The notes under the pieces: model-generated
The model's database searches: none
What the model was told of the DNA's origin: nothing
Seen by the model: the letters and a program-made list of their open reading frames with translations, nothing else
Made by a program: the position numbers and the translations under genes
NCBI RefSeq assembly: GCF_000814325.1
Contig: NZ_JPHF01000002.1
Span: 558,001 to 622,000, forward strand
DNA length: 64,000 bases
DNA from: Flavihumibacter sp. ZG627
GTDB taxonomy: Bacteria; Bacteroidota; Bacteroidia; Chitinophagales; Chitinophagaceae
Direction: 5' to 3'
Shown: piece after piece, positions 1 to 9,187 of the stretch
How positions within the stretch are numbered: the first letter of the stretch is position 1
Layout: every line of letters starts with the position of its first letter

Positions 1-775
1 TCGCCAATACATTTTAAATGATCCCGACACATATCCATTGGTGATACGCCCGGTTGATAAGCGTGAAAATTATATTAAGCGTTGTGTGGCCATAGCGGGT
101 GATACCCTTGAGGTTCGCGGGGGACAGGTGTATATCAATAGCCAGCCCGGCTTCAATCCCCCCCATTCACAATTGCCCTATGAACTGGAAACAAATGGCC
201 AGCCACTCGACCAGGCATCCATGCTGGAAAATTTCAATATTGATATTGAGAATCCGGAAGAGTTTGGATCTATGGGAAATAATAAGTTCATGGTTTTACT
301 TACGCATGAAGCAGCAGAAAAAATGAAGTCATCCGGCTTTGCCAAAACACTGACAGCACAGCTTACCAGTAAAGACCAGGTAGACCCCAGATTATGGGGA
401 AAGCTTACTTTTCCAAATGATACATTACACAAATGGACCGTTGACTATTTTGGTCCGGTTTGGATACCTGCCAAAGGTGCAACTCTTACCATCACTCCTG
501 AAAATTATTCCATTTATGAAAGGGCCATTCGTGTATATGAGGGAAATAGTTTTGAGCAGCAGAACGGAAAATTCATACTCAATGGCAAGGAGACCAACCA
601 GTACACTTTTAAAATGAATTATTACTGGATGATGGGAGATAACCGACATTACTCACAGGATAGTCGTTTCTGGGGTTTTGTGCCTGAAGATCATGTAGTA
701 GGAGAAGCCTGGATCATCTGGATGAGCATGAATAATGGTATCCGCTGGAACAGGTTGTTCAGGAGCATAAAATAG
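1..775 (+). CDS. lepB: Signal peptidase I, C-terminal part (5' end outside window)
   Basis: The frame is open from base 2, so the gene begins before the window; the first in-window start-like codon (TTG at 38) is internal. Leader peptidase cleaves signal peptides of exported proteins at the periplasmic face of the inner membrane. The segment [12 protein letters not shown] carries the conserved general-base lysine of the S26 family, and [20 protein letters not shown] is the conserved box E near the C-terminus. The catalytic serine must lie upstream, out of view. Roughly 140 residues separate these two boxes, a long insertion known from Bacteroidota homologues. The gene ends with TAG at 773-775, 33 bp before the deaminase gene on the same strand. 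Confidence 0.93.
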   Translation, partial: RQYILNDPDTYPLVIRPVDKRENYIKRCVAIAGDTLEVRGGQVYINSQPGFNPPHSQLPYELETNGQPLDQASMLENFNIDIENPEEFGSMGNNKFMVLLTHEAAEKMKSSGFAKTLTAQLTSKDQVDPRLWGKLTFPNDTLHKWTVDYFGPVWIPAKGATLTITPENYSIYERAIRVYEGNSFEQQNGKFILNGKETNQYTFKMNYYWMMGDNRHYSQDSRFWGFVPEDHVVGEAWIIWMSMNNGIRWNRLFRSIK

Positions 776-808
776 CGTACCTTCTTAGGGATATAACTTA
801 TCATAACC

Positions 809-1297
809 ATGACCAGAAAAGCATTCCATTTTGATTATGATGTATACCAATCCCTCGATGAACTGACAGAAGAGGATGCCTGGCTTCTGGCCGAAGCAAG
901 GGAAGTTACAACCCATGCATATGCCCCCTATTCAAATTTCTTTGTGGGGGCGGTAGCAAAACTTGCCAATGGGGAGATCCTTGCTGGTTCCAACCAGGAA
1001 AATGCATCCTTTCCTGTAGGGTTATGCGCAGAAAGGGTTTTACTGGCTTCCGTTTCTTCTCTTTTCCCCAAGATCCCGATAGACACTATTGCATTAAGTT
1101 ACCGGAGCAGCCAGGTGGAAAGTAATCATCCCATCACACCATGCGGAATTTGCAGGCAATCGCTGCAGGAATATGAAGACCGGGTTAAGCATCCTATACG
1201 GCTGATCCTTGGTGGAATGGAAGGGCCTGTATACATTATCTCCAGCGCGAGCATGTTGTTGCCACTATCCTTTTCGGGGGGTGATATGGGCACCTGA
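809..1297 (+). CDS. cdd: Cytidine deaminase
   Basis: A protein of 162 residues that should hydrolyse cytidine and deoxycytidine to uridine and deoxyuridine for pyrimidine salvage in the cytoplasm. The zinc-site signature is complete: CAE at residues 73-75 gives one cysteine ligand and the catalytic glutamate, and PCGICRQ at 111-117 gives the other two cysteines. AYAPYSNFFVGA near residue 38 is the usual substrate-side motif. The length is slightly above the 130-residue bacterial minimum, as in other Bacteroidota homologues. The stop codon is one base away from the stop of the convergent methyltransferase gene, leaving no room for a separate terminator. Confidence 0.93.
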   Translation: MTRKAFHFDYDVYQSLDELTEEDAWLLAEAREVTTHAYAPYSNFFVGAVAKLANGEILAGSNQENASFPVGLCAERVLLASVSSLFPKIPIDTIALSYRSSQVESNHPITPCGICRQSLQEYEDRVKHPIRLILGGMEGPVYIISSASMLLPLSFSGGDMGT

Positions 1298-1298
1298 A

Positions 1299-1790
1299 TC
1301 AGAAAAGAGTTTGAACACCATGGGCGATCTTTCTTTCATGATCCAGTAACCATTTCTTTCTACCGATACCCCCTGCATAACCTACCATTTCGCGGTTAGT
1401 TCCTATTACCCGGTGGCAGGGAACGATTATGGCGATATTATTTTTGCCATTTGCAGAAGCAGCAGCGCGTATAACTTTTGGATCACCCAGTTTTCTTGCT
1501 AGGTCCATATATGATATTGTACGTCCAAAGGAGATGGCAGTAAGTTCACCCCATACCTGCTGCTGAAATCCGGTTCCGGTCTGGCTCACGGGCAGGTCGA
1601 ACTGCCTTCGATGACCAGAAAAATATTCAATAAGCTGGTCGGTACAATTCTGTAAAAGAGCATTCCAGCTAATCTCCTGCGACATATCACTTAATTCCTC
1701 TTTCTCACAAAAATGAACTTCTTCCACATAACTTTCAGTAACAGTTATGCGAATAATGCCAATGGGAGAGTGGTACCACGTTTGAGGCAT
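1299..1790 (-). CDS. ogt: Methylated-DNA--[protein]-cysteine S-methyltransferase
   Basis: Suicide repair protein of 163 residues that takes the methyl group from O6-methylguanine (and O4-methylthymine) onto its own cysteine. The active-site motif IIVPCHRVIG is intact, with the acceptor cysteine near residue 125, followed by the conserved YAGGIGRKKWLLDHE segment; the helix-turn-helix part FGRTISYMDLARKLG precedes it. I take the ATG at 1790 as start; an upstream TTG at 1799 would overlap the csaA stop. The gene lies 5 bp downstream of csaA on the same strand, so the two are probably co-transcribed. Fused Ada-type regulatory domains are absent, so this is a plain Ogt/MGMT. Confidence 0.92.
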   Translation of the reverse strand: MPQTWYHSPIGIIRITVTESYVEEVHFCEKEELSDMSQEISWNALLQNCTDQLIEYFSGHRRQFDLPVSQTGTGFQQQVWGELTAISFGRTISYMDLARKLGDPKVIRAAASANGKNNIAIIVPCHRVIGTNREMVGYAGGIGRKKWLLDHERKIAHGVQTLF

Positions 1791-1795
1791 AGTTA

Positions 1796-2125
1796 TCAAC
1801 CTATTTTATGACCGTTTGAAACGGGTCGTTCAGGTTTCAATAAAACTACATCATTGTTTTCATTATATATTCCAAGAACGAGGCAATCACTGGTGAATCC
1901 CGCAATCCGTTTGGGTGGGAAGTTCACTACAGCAATGACCTGCATACCCACCAAAGATTCTGTTGAATATAGTACAGTGATCTGGGCAGATGTTTTTTTT
2001 ATTCCCATTGAACCGAAATCAATGATTAGCTGGTAGGCTGGTTTACGGGCTTCCGGAAAGGAACTGGCAGCAATTATAGTACCCACGCGCATATCGATTT
2101 TCTCAAAATCAGACCATTCGATCAT
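1796..2125 (-). CDS. csaA: CsaA-like tRNA-binding domain protein
   Basis: A 109-residue single-domain protein with the EMAP-II-like OB fold. The start FEKIDMRVGTIIAAS and the middle VGMQVIAVVNFPPKRIAGF are the hallmarks of CsaA, a dimeric protein described in Bacillus as an export-related chaperone and related to the C-terminal tRNA-binding domain of MetRS. The open frame extends 14 codons upstream, but the ATG at 2125 gives the family's usual N-terminus. It is divergent to the oxidoreductase gene (113 bp gap) and followed by ogt. Family assignment is firm; the physiological role in Bacteroidota is not established. Confidence 0.88.
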   Translation of the reverse strand: MIEWSDFEKIDMRVGTIIAASSFPEARKPAYQLIIDFGSMGIKKTSAQITVLYSTESLVGMQVIAVVNFPPKRIAGFTSDCLVLGIYNENNDVVLLKPERPVSNGHKIG

Positions 2126-2238
2126 TTTTATTTCCAAAGTACAATGAGTTCTGTGAATTTGAATCAAATAATACTTTTGATTTTAACCATCTACAGTGTA
2201 AATTGGATTTCCATTTAACAAGCAAACCGATTGTAATT

Positions 2239-3663
2239 ATGCCCAGCAAATCAGCATCACGCAGAAAATTCATTCGAAACTCATCCCTGGCAGCTGCAGG
2301 TTTTTTTATTGTTCCCCGGCATGTTCTTGGGAAAGGACATATTGCTCCAAGTGATACGCTCAATGTAGCAGGAATTGGAGTAGGAGGAAAGGGTCAAAGT
2401 GACCTGGCTGAATTCTTCAAATCAAAGAAGGTAAATATAGTAGGGCTTTGTGACGTAGATGACAGGGCAGCAGCAGCTTCCCGTAAAGCGTTTCCCAAAG
2501 CACCCTATTACCGCGACTTCCGGGAGATGCTCTCTAAAGAAAATAAAAATATAGATGCTGTATCTATTTCCACCCCTGATCATACGCATGCCAATGCAAC
2601 CCTAGCGGCTATGCAGCTGGGTAAGCATGTATATACTCAGAAACCACTTACACATGATATCTATGAGGCACGACTGCTAACGGAGGCGGCTAAACGCTAC
2701 AAAGTGGTTACGCAGATGGGTAACCAGGGAGGAAGCGGTGAAGGAGTTCGCCGATCTAAAGAACTGGTAGATGCAGGACTTATTGGTGAAGTACATACAG
2801 TTCATTGCTGGACCAACCGGCCCGTGTGGCCACAGGGTATTCCAACACCTTCTGGCAAACATGATATCCCGAAAGAACTTGATTGGGATCTATGGCTTGG
2901 TCCCGCCCAGCATATAGATTACAACCCTGCCTATATTCCATTCAACTGGAGGGGCTGGTGGGCTTTCGGTACAGGAGCTTTGGGTGATATGGCATGCCAT
3001 ATTATGGATCCAGTTTATCGCATACTTCCTATTGATTATCCTGAATCGGTTGAATGCAGTGTTGCCAATATCTGGAAGGATATGTGGGTTGAAGGAAATT
3101 ATGTTGATGGCTGTCCACCATCATCAATCATACACCTGAGCTATCCAAGGAAAGACGGCAAAGGAAAAATTAAAGTCTCCTGGCATGATGGAGGATTATT
3201 ACCCGCCCGCCCTGATGAATTATTACCGGAAGAAGCATTCGGCAACTGGGATGGTGGCGCATTGTTTATTGGTGACAAGGGTAAATTATTGATGGATTGT
3301 TATGGAGAAAATCCGAGACTTTTACCAACAGCGAAAATGAAGGAAAGCAACCTGCCGGCACCAACATTGAAGCGTGTACCGGAAGGCCATTATATTCAGT
3401 GGGTGAATGCCTGTATTGCAGGTCACGGGAAGGCTGAAACCAGCTCTCCATTTGAGTTTGCAGGTCCGTTTACAGAAAGCATATTAATAGGAAACCTGGC
3501 CATTCGCAGCTGGATGCTGAAGAATCCGAACCTGAAAGGATGGGGTGATAAATATCTCGGAAGAAAAACCCTTCTCTGGGATGCAAAGAATATGCGCATC
3601 ACCAATTTCGAAGACGCAAACCAGTTTGTAAAAAGAGAGAGGAGAAAGGGATGGGACCTGTAA
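2239..3663 (+). CDS. Tat-exported Gfo/Idh/MocA family oxidoreductase
   Basis: A 474-residue NAD(P)-dependent dehydrogenase-like protein. The chosen ATG at 2239 puts a twin-arginine signal at the very N-terminus (ASRRKFIRNSSLAAAGFF), so export of a folded, cofactor-loaded protein is likely; the TTG at 2203 would bury this signal. The Rossmann domain follows (VAGIGVGGKGQSDLAEF near residue 45), with STPDHTHA and GKHVYTQKPLTHD as the conserved Gfo/Idh/MocA dinucleotide and substrate motifs, then the C-terminal alpha/beta domain. Such exported members act on sugars or glycans, but the substrate cannot be read from sequence. Its stop codon is immediately followed by heptameric repeat element A. 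Confidence 0.88.
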   Translation: MPSKSASRRKFIRNSSLAAAGFFIVPRHVLGKGHIAPSDTLNVAGIGVGGKGQSDLAEFFKSKKVNIVGLCDVDDRAAAASRKAFPKAPYYRDFREMLSKENKNIDAVSISTPDHTHANATLAAMQLGKHVYTQKPLTHDIYEARLLTEAAKRYKVVTQMGNQGGSGEGVRRSKELVDAGLIGEVHTVHCWTNRPVWPQGIPTPSGKHDIPKELDWDLWLGPAQHIDYNPAYIPFNWRGWWAFGTGALGDMACHIMDPVYRILPIDYPESVECSVANIWKDMWVEGNYVDGCPPSSIIHLSYPRKDGKGKIKVSWHDGGLLPARPDELLPEEAFGNWDGGALFIGDKGKLLMDCYGENPRLLPTAKMKESNLPAPTLKRVPEGHYIQWVNACIAGHGKAETSSPFEFAGPFTESILIGNLAIRSWMLKNPNLKGWGDKYLGRKTLLWDAKNMRITNFEDANQFVKRERRKGWDL

Positions 3664-3789
3664 GGAAGTAAGAAGAAAGAGGTAAGAGGTAAGAGGTAAG
3701 ATTTGGGAGAAAGTACTCCAATGTAAATCTTACTTCTTACATCTTAAATGCCAAGTCTTACCTCTTAAATCTTACATCTAACCTGTCAT
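3664..3789. repeat. Heptameric inverted repeat element A
   Basis: From the first base after the oxidoreductase stop, the sequence can be cut into consecutive 7-mers without any slip: GGAAGTA, AGAAGAA, three copies of AGAGGTA, AGATTTG, a short centre, then ATCTTAC, TTCTTAC, ATCTTAA and similar units up to CTGTCAT at 3783-3789. The right half is roughly the reverse complement of the left, so transcripts from either side could fold. It fills the whole gap between two convergent genes, and its last unit contains the stop codon of dps. The centre shares CTCCAA and GTAAATCTTAC with element B. Function unknown. Confidence 0.85.
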
Positions 3790-4253
3790 AGGTAGCTGCG
3801 GACCATCCAGGCCATTTTTTCATGTTCACGCATGAGGCCGGTCAATAGGTCAGATGTACCTGCATCCTTATGTTTTTCATCCACTGCATCAATGTCAGCG
3901 CGAAGCCGTTTTATCAATGTTTCGTGGTCATTCAATAAATTCTTTAGTTGATCTTTCTGGTCAGTAGTATAGTCCGGCTCTTCAAGCCGGGCCAGTGCCA
4001 GCATATCCTTTAATCTACCTGTGGCAAAATTTCCAAGCATACGAACCCTCTCAGCTATCTCATCAATACTGCCTGCAAGTTGCTCGTACTGAGCCTCATA
4101 AAAAGCATGCATTTCTGAAAAATTATCTCCTTCATAATTCCAGTGATAATTTCTCAGCTTCATATAAAGCACATGTTCATCTGCAAGGAGTGTATTCAGT
4201 TTAATGGAAACTGCCTGAGCATTTTTAGAAGTAATGCCAATATCTGCTTTCAT
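3786..4253 (-). CDS. dps: Dps family DNA-protection ferritin
   Basis: A 155-residue four-helix protein of the Dps/miniferritin class, which oxidises iron with peroxide, stores it in a dodecamer and shields DNA in stress or stationary phase. The inter-subunit ferroxidase ligands have the E. coli spacing: H37 (in NYHWNYEG), H49, D64 and E68. The N-terminus is short and only weakly basic, so DNA binding through a lysine tail is not obvious. It lies 16 bp downstream of the SirB1-like gene on the same strand, probably one transcript. Its TGA stop lies inside the edge unit of repeat element A. Confidence 0.92.
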   Translation of the reverse strand: MKADIGITSKNAQAVSIKLNTLLADEHVLYMKLRNYHWNYEGDNFSEMHAFYEAQYEQLAGSIDEIAERVRMLGNFATGRLKDMLALARLEEPDYTTDQKDQLKNLLNDHETLIKRLRADIDAVDEKHKDAGTSDLLTGLMREHEKMAWMVRSYL

Positions 4254-4269
4254 GCTAAAAGAGTTTGAT

Positions 4270-5145
4270 TTACTCTCCTAATATAACTGAAAGTTTCAGC
4301 AGTTCTTCTTTTTTGTAGTATTGCTTATCGTTATCAAAACACTTTGCAAATTCCTCCAGTAACATTTGAATAATCCTAATATTGGTCATTGGCCTGAAGT
4401 AGGAGGCAGTGGGAGGTACAGATATCCTGCGGAAATAAGCCTCCACATCTTTTTGTGTAAAAACCTGCCCACTCATGGGATCAATATAAAACTGGATACG
4501 TTGAACAGGATTGTTGGGTAATTGATCCCATTGTCCGGGTTGAACATCATAATAGGATAAAATAAACTGACGAGGGATATTCACAGCACGGATTGGAATA
4601 TCAAGTAAGTCAGACATAACCAGGTAAAGAATACCGTTACTGATAGAATTACCTTTCTTTATTTCAATCACTTTATTGAGCAGAAAATCATTCGGTTCGC
4701 CATAATTAAGCTCCGATCCTTTTAAAAGATAATAATTATAAAGGATGGTGGTGAGAACATTTGTTTGTTCAAGAGGTGTGAGATAATTATTTAACTCCAG
4801 CCATATATTACGCCGCATCTTTTCGATCTCCTGCAGGACAGTGTTCACATTCAATTCGGGATATTGAAACTTAGCCATTAATAGTGCTCCTGATAAGAGA
4901 TCGGGTTCCTTTAAATTCTTCCATCGCTGGAATTCCACCGTTAGATCACAGTAATGCAGCCGATGTATAAGGAGCTCAATCCTTTCCTGGACCGACTCAT
5001 CAGGGGTTATCTCCCATAGATGTTCCAGATTCGGAATAATGTTGGCCCCCATGGAGATGATCCTGTCGCTCACTGTAGTGAATACTTCATCATCGGGGTC
5101 ATCGATGAGATGAAAAAGGGCTGATATTTCACGGGTTTCTTCCAT
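4270..5145 (-). CDS. SirB1-like transglutaminase-core protein
   Basis: A 291-residue soluble protein matching the Transglut_core2 (SirB1/YchA-like) family. The recognisable part is GNSISNGILYLVMSDLLDIP followed by IRAVNIPRQFILSYYD (about residues 165-200), corresponding to the family's G-N-P-I-S-L ... G-V-N-x-P-x-H-F-L-L-R segment; the usual histidine is glutamine here (PRQF), and no cysteine is present at the transglutaminase nucleophile position, so protease or transglutaminase activity is doubtful. The N-terminal 100 residues are helical, HEAT-like in look. The gene is cotranscribed with dps by position. No signal peptide. Biological role unknown. Confidence 0.72.
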   Translation of the reverse strand: MEETREISALFHLIDDPDDEVFTTVSDRIISMGANIIPNLEHLWEITPDESVQERIELLIHRLHYCDLTVEFQRWKNLKEPDLLSGALLMAKFQYPELNVNTVLQEIEKMRRNIWLELNNYLTPLEQTNVLTTILYNYYLLKGSELNYGEPNDFLLNKVIEIKKGNSISNGILYLVMSDLLDIPIRAVNIPRQFILSYYDVQPGQWDQLPNNPVQRIQFYIDPMSGQVFTQKDVEAYFRRISVPPTASYFRPMTNIRIIQMLLEEFAKCFDNDKQYYKKEELLKLSVILGE

Positions 5146-5282
5146 TCACACAAAATTGATTGTGATCAGCAACATTATTATGACGCATGAAGGCCGTAAT
5201 TTATTGTTAGCGATTTGCAAATAAATATCGGGTGAACAGGATAGAATTGGAAGGATAATTATCCACGAGTGTGAACAAACTC

Positions 5283-5366
5283 AGGTAAGAGGGAAGAGGT
5301 AAGATGTAAGAGGTATAGCTCCAAAGTAAATCTTACCTCTTAATTCTTACTTCTTACCTTTCAGGG
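5283..5366. repeat. Heptameric inverted repeat element B
   Basis: Units AGGTAAG, AGGGAAG, AGGTAAG, ATGTAAG, AGGTATA, GCTCCAA, AGTAAAT, CTTACCT, CTTAATT, CTTACTT, CTTACCT follow each other in strict 7-nt phase from 5283 to 5359. The left arm is complementary to the right arm. The element is downstream of topA and its right arm covers the last three topA codons and the stop (5347-5358). Centre and arms resemble element A (shared CTCCAA and GTAAATCTTAC), so both are copies of one repeat type. Confidence 0.82.
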
Positions 5367-7932
5367 CTTTTTTTGTTGCTGCTTTTTTTGCTGGGGCTGT
5401 TTTTTTTGCTGGGGCTGCTTTTGTTTTTTTGTCAAATGCTCCAGGCATTCCGGCTTCAATCATTTTCTTAACTTCTTCTAATGTGATGCCTGCGAGATCT
5501 TCTTCTGTATATTTTCCCCCATCCCCCTTACGCGAGAGTTTAAGCATTTTCTTACCAAAGCGGATAAAGGGACCCCAACGGCCATTCTCAATAGAAATCT
5601 TCTCTGCAGGCCATTGATGAATATAACGGTTCGCTTCTTTTTCGATTTTCTTAGAAACAAGTTCGTCTACTTCTTTCTGTCCCAACCTGTCAAAATCATA
5701 CGCTCTGGGAATATTGATATACAGATCGTTCCACTTGATAAAAGGACCGAACCTGCCTTTTCCCTTGGTAACTGGAATACCCTCGTAGGTGGCTATAGGA
5801 GCATCAGCATGTTTCTTTTCATTGATCAGTGCAACAGCCCTGTCAATATCGAGCGTAACAGGGTCCTCACCTTTAGGAATAGAAACAAACTCTTCCCCCC
5901 ACTTAACATAGGGCCCAAACCTTCCTATGTTAACGGATACTTCTTGTCCTTCATACTCACCAATGGTCATTGGAAGCTTGAAAAGGTCCATGGCTTCGTC
6001 GTATGATATGGTTTCAATGCTTTGCCCTGATTTTAATTTGGCGAAACGTGGTTTCTCTTCATCATTTACATCGCCGATCTGCACCATAGGGCCATACCTG
6101 CCCATCCTGGCCACAACTTTTTTTCCGCTCTCCTTATCAACACCAAGATCACGTTCTCCGCGGATACGTTCTGCATGCTCGATAGTATTATCAACATCCT
6201 TTTTAAAGGGATTGTAAAATTCATCGATCATTTTATGCCATACGCGTTTACCATTTGCTACTTCATCAAATTCATTTTCAATTTTAGCGGTGAAACCATA
6301 ATCCATCACATCATTAAAGTTCTGATTCAGGAAATCGGTAACCACCAATCCAAGATCAGTTGGAAACAGTTTCGACTTTTCGGCTCCGGTGGTCTCATGA
6401 TCCATCTGCTTTATGACATTTTTTTCATCCAGCTTTAGTATTCTGAAATCACGACGCGTTCCATCTTTATCACGCTTTTCAACATATCCTCTTTTAAGGA
6501 TAGTAGTGATGGTAGGAGCATAGGTAGAAGGCCTACCTATACCCAATTCTTCCAGCTTTTTTACCAATGATGCTTCTGTATATCGAGGCGCAGGGCGATT
6601 GAACCTTTCGGTTGCACGCATTTCGCGCAATGGGAGAACCTGCTTTAATGATAATGGTGGCAACATGCTTTCACTGCCTTCCTCTTCGGTCATATCTTCT
6701 TCATCACGATCTTCTCTGTAAACTTTCAGAAAGCCATCAAACTTGAGTACTTCACCACTTGCAGTCAGTTCTTCCTTATTGGTTGATATGAGGATCTTTG
6801 CGGTTGTCTTTTCCAGTTCGGCATCCGCCATCTGGGAAGCCATGGTTCGCTTCCAGATCAATTCATATAACCTGCGTGTATCAGGGTCATCAACTGAAAT
6901 GGTGTCCATATAGGTTGGCCTGATTGCTTCATGCGCCTCCTGTGCTGATTCATTCTTATTCTTATACTTCCTTGCCTGGAAGTATCGTTTTCCATATTGT
7001 GCATTAATCTGCTGGCTGATGCCTTCCATGGCCGTCTCGCCGAGGTTTACACTGTCGGTACGCATATAGGTGATCCTTCCGCTTTCATAGAGCTTCTGTG
7101 CCAGCAGCATTGTTTTACTCACTGAATAGCCAAGTTTTCGGCTGGCTTCCTGTTGCAGGGTGGAAGTGGTAAATGGAGCAGCAGGCGATTTCTTTCCTGG
7201 TCTTATCTGGATATCAGAAACGGAATAACTAGCCCCTATACAGGATTGTAAAAACTTTTCGGCCCCGTCTTCGTTGGAATAACGCTGTCCCTCAGCTTTA
7301 AAACCCACAGGTTTATTTCCAGAATCCTGGGCAGTAAACCAGGCCTCCACTTTAAAATGGCTGACGGTGTTAAAGGCATTGATCTCACGCTCACGTTCTG
7401 CTATCAGGCGTACCGCCACACTCTGCACCCGACCGGCACTAAGGGAACTTCCCATGCTCATTTTGCGCCAGAGAACCGGGCTTAGTTCAAATCCAACTAT
7501 CCGATCAAGTACCCGCCGAGCCTGCTGGGCATTAACCAGATCCATATTAACTGTCCGAGGGTTCTGCACAGCCTTTTGAATAGCGGGCTTGGTGATTTCA
7601 TGGAACACGATCCGCTTGGTAGTTTTAGGATCTAATCCCAGAACCTCACAAAGATGCCAGCTGATAGCTTCCCCTTCACGGTCCTCATCCGTTGCAAGCC
7701 AAACCTCCTCACTTTTCTTTGCCAGCTGCTTCAATTCCCGTACTACCTTCTCCTTATCATCCGGAACTATATAACGGGGCTTATAGTGGTCCTTAATATC
7801 GATGCCCATCTCGTCTTTTTCCAAGTCGCGGATATGCCCGTAGCAGCTTTTCACCTCAAAATCCTTACCCAGGATCTTTTCGATGGTTTTGGCCTTTGCG
7901 GGCGACTCCACTATCAATAAATTCTTAGCCAT
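5347..7932 (-). CDS. topA: DNA topoisomerase I
   Basis: An 861-residue type IA topoisomerase that relaxes negative supercoils. The Toprim domain is at the start (NLLIVESPAKAKTIEKILG, then LATDEDREGEAISWHL with the acidic metal triad near residues 82-88). The catalytic tyrosine is in RITYMRTDSVNL, close to residue 295. Instead of zinc fingers the C-terminus carries at least four GRxGP-type Toprim_C repeats (for example RFGPYVKWGEE, RFGPFIKWNDL, RWGPFIRFGKK), and it ends in an alanine/lysine-rich tail likely to contact DNA. ATG at 7932 is used rather than the upstream in-frame codon at 7947. The last residues G-K-K and the stop are encoded within repeat element B. Confidence 0.96.
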   Translation of the reverse strand: MAKNLLIVESPAKAKTIEKILGKDFEVKSCYGHIRDLEKDEMGIDIKDHYKPRYIVPDDKEKVVRELKQLAKKSEEVWLATDEDREGEAISWHLCEVLGLDPKTTKRIVFHEITKPAIQKAVQNPRTVNMDLVNAQQARRVLDRIVGFELSPVLWRKMSMGSSLSAGRVQSVAVRLIAEREREINAFNTVSHFKVEAWFTAQDSGNKPVGFKAEGQRYSNEDGAEKFLQSCIGASYSVSDIQIRPGKKSPAAPFTTSTLQQEASRKLGYSVSKTMLLAQKLYESGRITYMRTDSVNLGETAMEGISQQINAQYGKRYFQARKYKNKNESAQEAHEAIRPTYMDTISVDDPDTRRLYELIWKRTMASQMADAELEKTTAKILISTNKEELTASGEVLKFDGFLKVYREDRDEEDMTEEEGSESMLPPLSLKQVLPLREMRATERFNRPAPRYTEASLVKKLEELGIGRPSTYAPTITTILKRGYVEKRDKDGTRRDFRILKLDEKNVIKQMDHETTGAEKSKLFPTDLGLVVTDFLNQNFNDVMDYGFTAKIENEFDEVANGKRVWHKMIDEFYNPFKKDVDNTIEHAERIRGERDLGVDKESGKKVVARMGRYGPMVQIGDVNDEEKPRFAKLKSGQSIETISYDEAMDLFKLPMTIGEYEGQEVSVNIGRFGPYVKWGEEFVSIPKGEDPVTLDIDRAVALINEKKHADAPIATYEGIPVTKGKGRFGPFIKWNDLYINIPRAYDFDRLGQKEVDELVSKKIEKEANRYIHQWPAEKISIENGRWGPFIRFGKKMLKLSRKGDGGKYTEEDLAGITLEEVKKMIEAGMPGAFDKKTKAAPAKKTAPAKKAATKKALKGKK

Positions 7933-8116
7933 GTAGTTCAAAATCAATTATAAAATGAAAGATGGAACCTGCAAGTTTAGTGTATAAGGGCGAAAATACC
8001 AATTCCGTCCTTTTGCACACCTTACCATTCTTTTAAGAAATAATCCCGCCGAATCACCGTTAATTGCAGTATCCCAACTTCTACCTAACAAATTTTTTCA
8101 CCTTACAATCAACACT

Positions 8117-9187
8117 ATGGCTAATTCCACGGATAGCCCGGGCAATGATATTGCCGGCTACGATTCGTTTACAGGTAGTAAAGGGGAAAGCGGATCATTT
8201 TTATGGTGGTGCGCCGGTGCCCATGGACCCACCCTCAAACAATTCTCCACTGAACATCCTAAGTATAATACACTGGGTGGCGTTTTGCTCGCCACTTTTG
8301 TTCTCGCAGCACTTTCTTCCGGCTATGCATTTTACACCATATTTGAAAATGTTGGCTGGGCGGTGGCATTTGCTATAATCTGGGGACTGATCATTTTTAA
8401 TTTTGACAGGTTCATGGTAGCAAGTATCAGGAAGTATGGAATGTCGCAGGGTCGGCAAATTAGAGTTGCTTTCCCCAGGATCGTGCTTGCTGTGATGATT
8501 GGCATCACGATAGCCCGTCCCCTTGAGTTGAAATTATTTGAAAAAGAGATCAACCAGCAGGTAGAAATGAACCTGGTAGAAAAGATCAAACAATATAATA
8601 ATACCCAGGATTCTCTTCACCAGGTGCGAATGGCATCAGCTGCCGCAGAGCGTAACCTCCTATCAACAAGGCGTAAGGCAATGGAAGATACATTGCTGGG
8701 GCTACAGCTTTCATATGTAAAAGAAGCGGATGGCACTGGCGGATCGGGCAAGAGGGGTGTTGAAACGATTACAAGGCTCAAAATGGGGGCTTACCAGCAA
8801 ACGGCCCAGCAATACGCAGCAGAATTTGGAAATATTGACTCACTGCTTGCCGTTCAGCAAAAACTGCTCTCCACGGGCAACGACAGCCTTAACGCTACCA
8901 AAACCGCGTTTGCCCAGAGTGCCCGAAATAATATCGGCTTCCTGGAAAGAAACAAGGCACTGCATGATTTATCAGAAAAAGAGGATAGTGTTTGGCTCGC
9001 CAACCTGCTGATCAGCCTGCTGATCATAATACTGGAAACAGCTCCGATACTTGCCAAATTATTACTTCCGGTAGGACCTTATGACCTGGCTCTGGCAAAA
9101 GAAGAACTTATTCCGATGACAGCCATAGAACGCAAGCTGGTACTGGAACAGGAGCGGATCAGGAATTCGAATATGGAGGCTGTTTAA
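8117..9187 (+). CDS. DUF4407 membrane protein
   Basis: A 356-residue membrane protein of the DUF4407 family. Three hydrophobic helices lie between about residues 50 and 140 (GGVLLATFVLAALSSGYAFY, then FAIIWGLIIFNFDRFMV, then IVLAVMIGITIARPLELKLF), followed by a long charged, probably coiled-coil stretch (residues 145-285) rich in Q, K and E, and a last helix near 295 (LLISLLIIILETAPILAKLL). The pattern FNFDRFMV and ITIARPLELKLFE is diagnostic for the family. Function is unknown; the topology suggests a large loop domain facing one side of the inner membrane. It is transcribed divergently from topA with a 184 bp gap. Confidence 0.82.
   Translation: MANSTDSPGNDIAGYDSFTGSKGESGSFLWWCAGAHGPTLKQFSTEHPKYNTLGGVLLATFVLAALSSGYAFYTIFENVGWAVAFAIIWGLIIFNFDRFMVASIRKYGMSQGRQIRVAFPRIVLAVMIGITIARPLELKLFEKEINQQVEMNLVEKIKQYNNTQDSLHQVRMASAAAERNLLSTRRKAMEDTLLGLQLSYVKEADGTGGSGKRGVETITRLKMGAYQQTAQQYAAEFGNIDSLLAVQQKLLSTGNDSLNATKTAFAQSARNNIGFLERNKALHDLSEKEDSVWLANLLISLLIIILETAPILAKLLLPVGPYDLALAKEELIPMTAIERKLVLEQERIRNSNMEAV

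Noticed and set aside
3664-3789. CRISPR-like array
   Set aside because: Units are 7 bases and contiguous without spacers; no cas genes are near.
5614-6006. Antisense frame of 130 codons under topA
   Set aside because: Shadow of the topA C-terminal repeats; no start context or homology.
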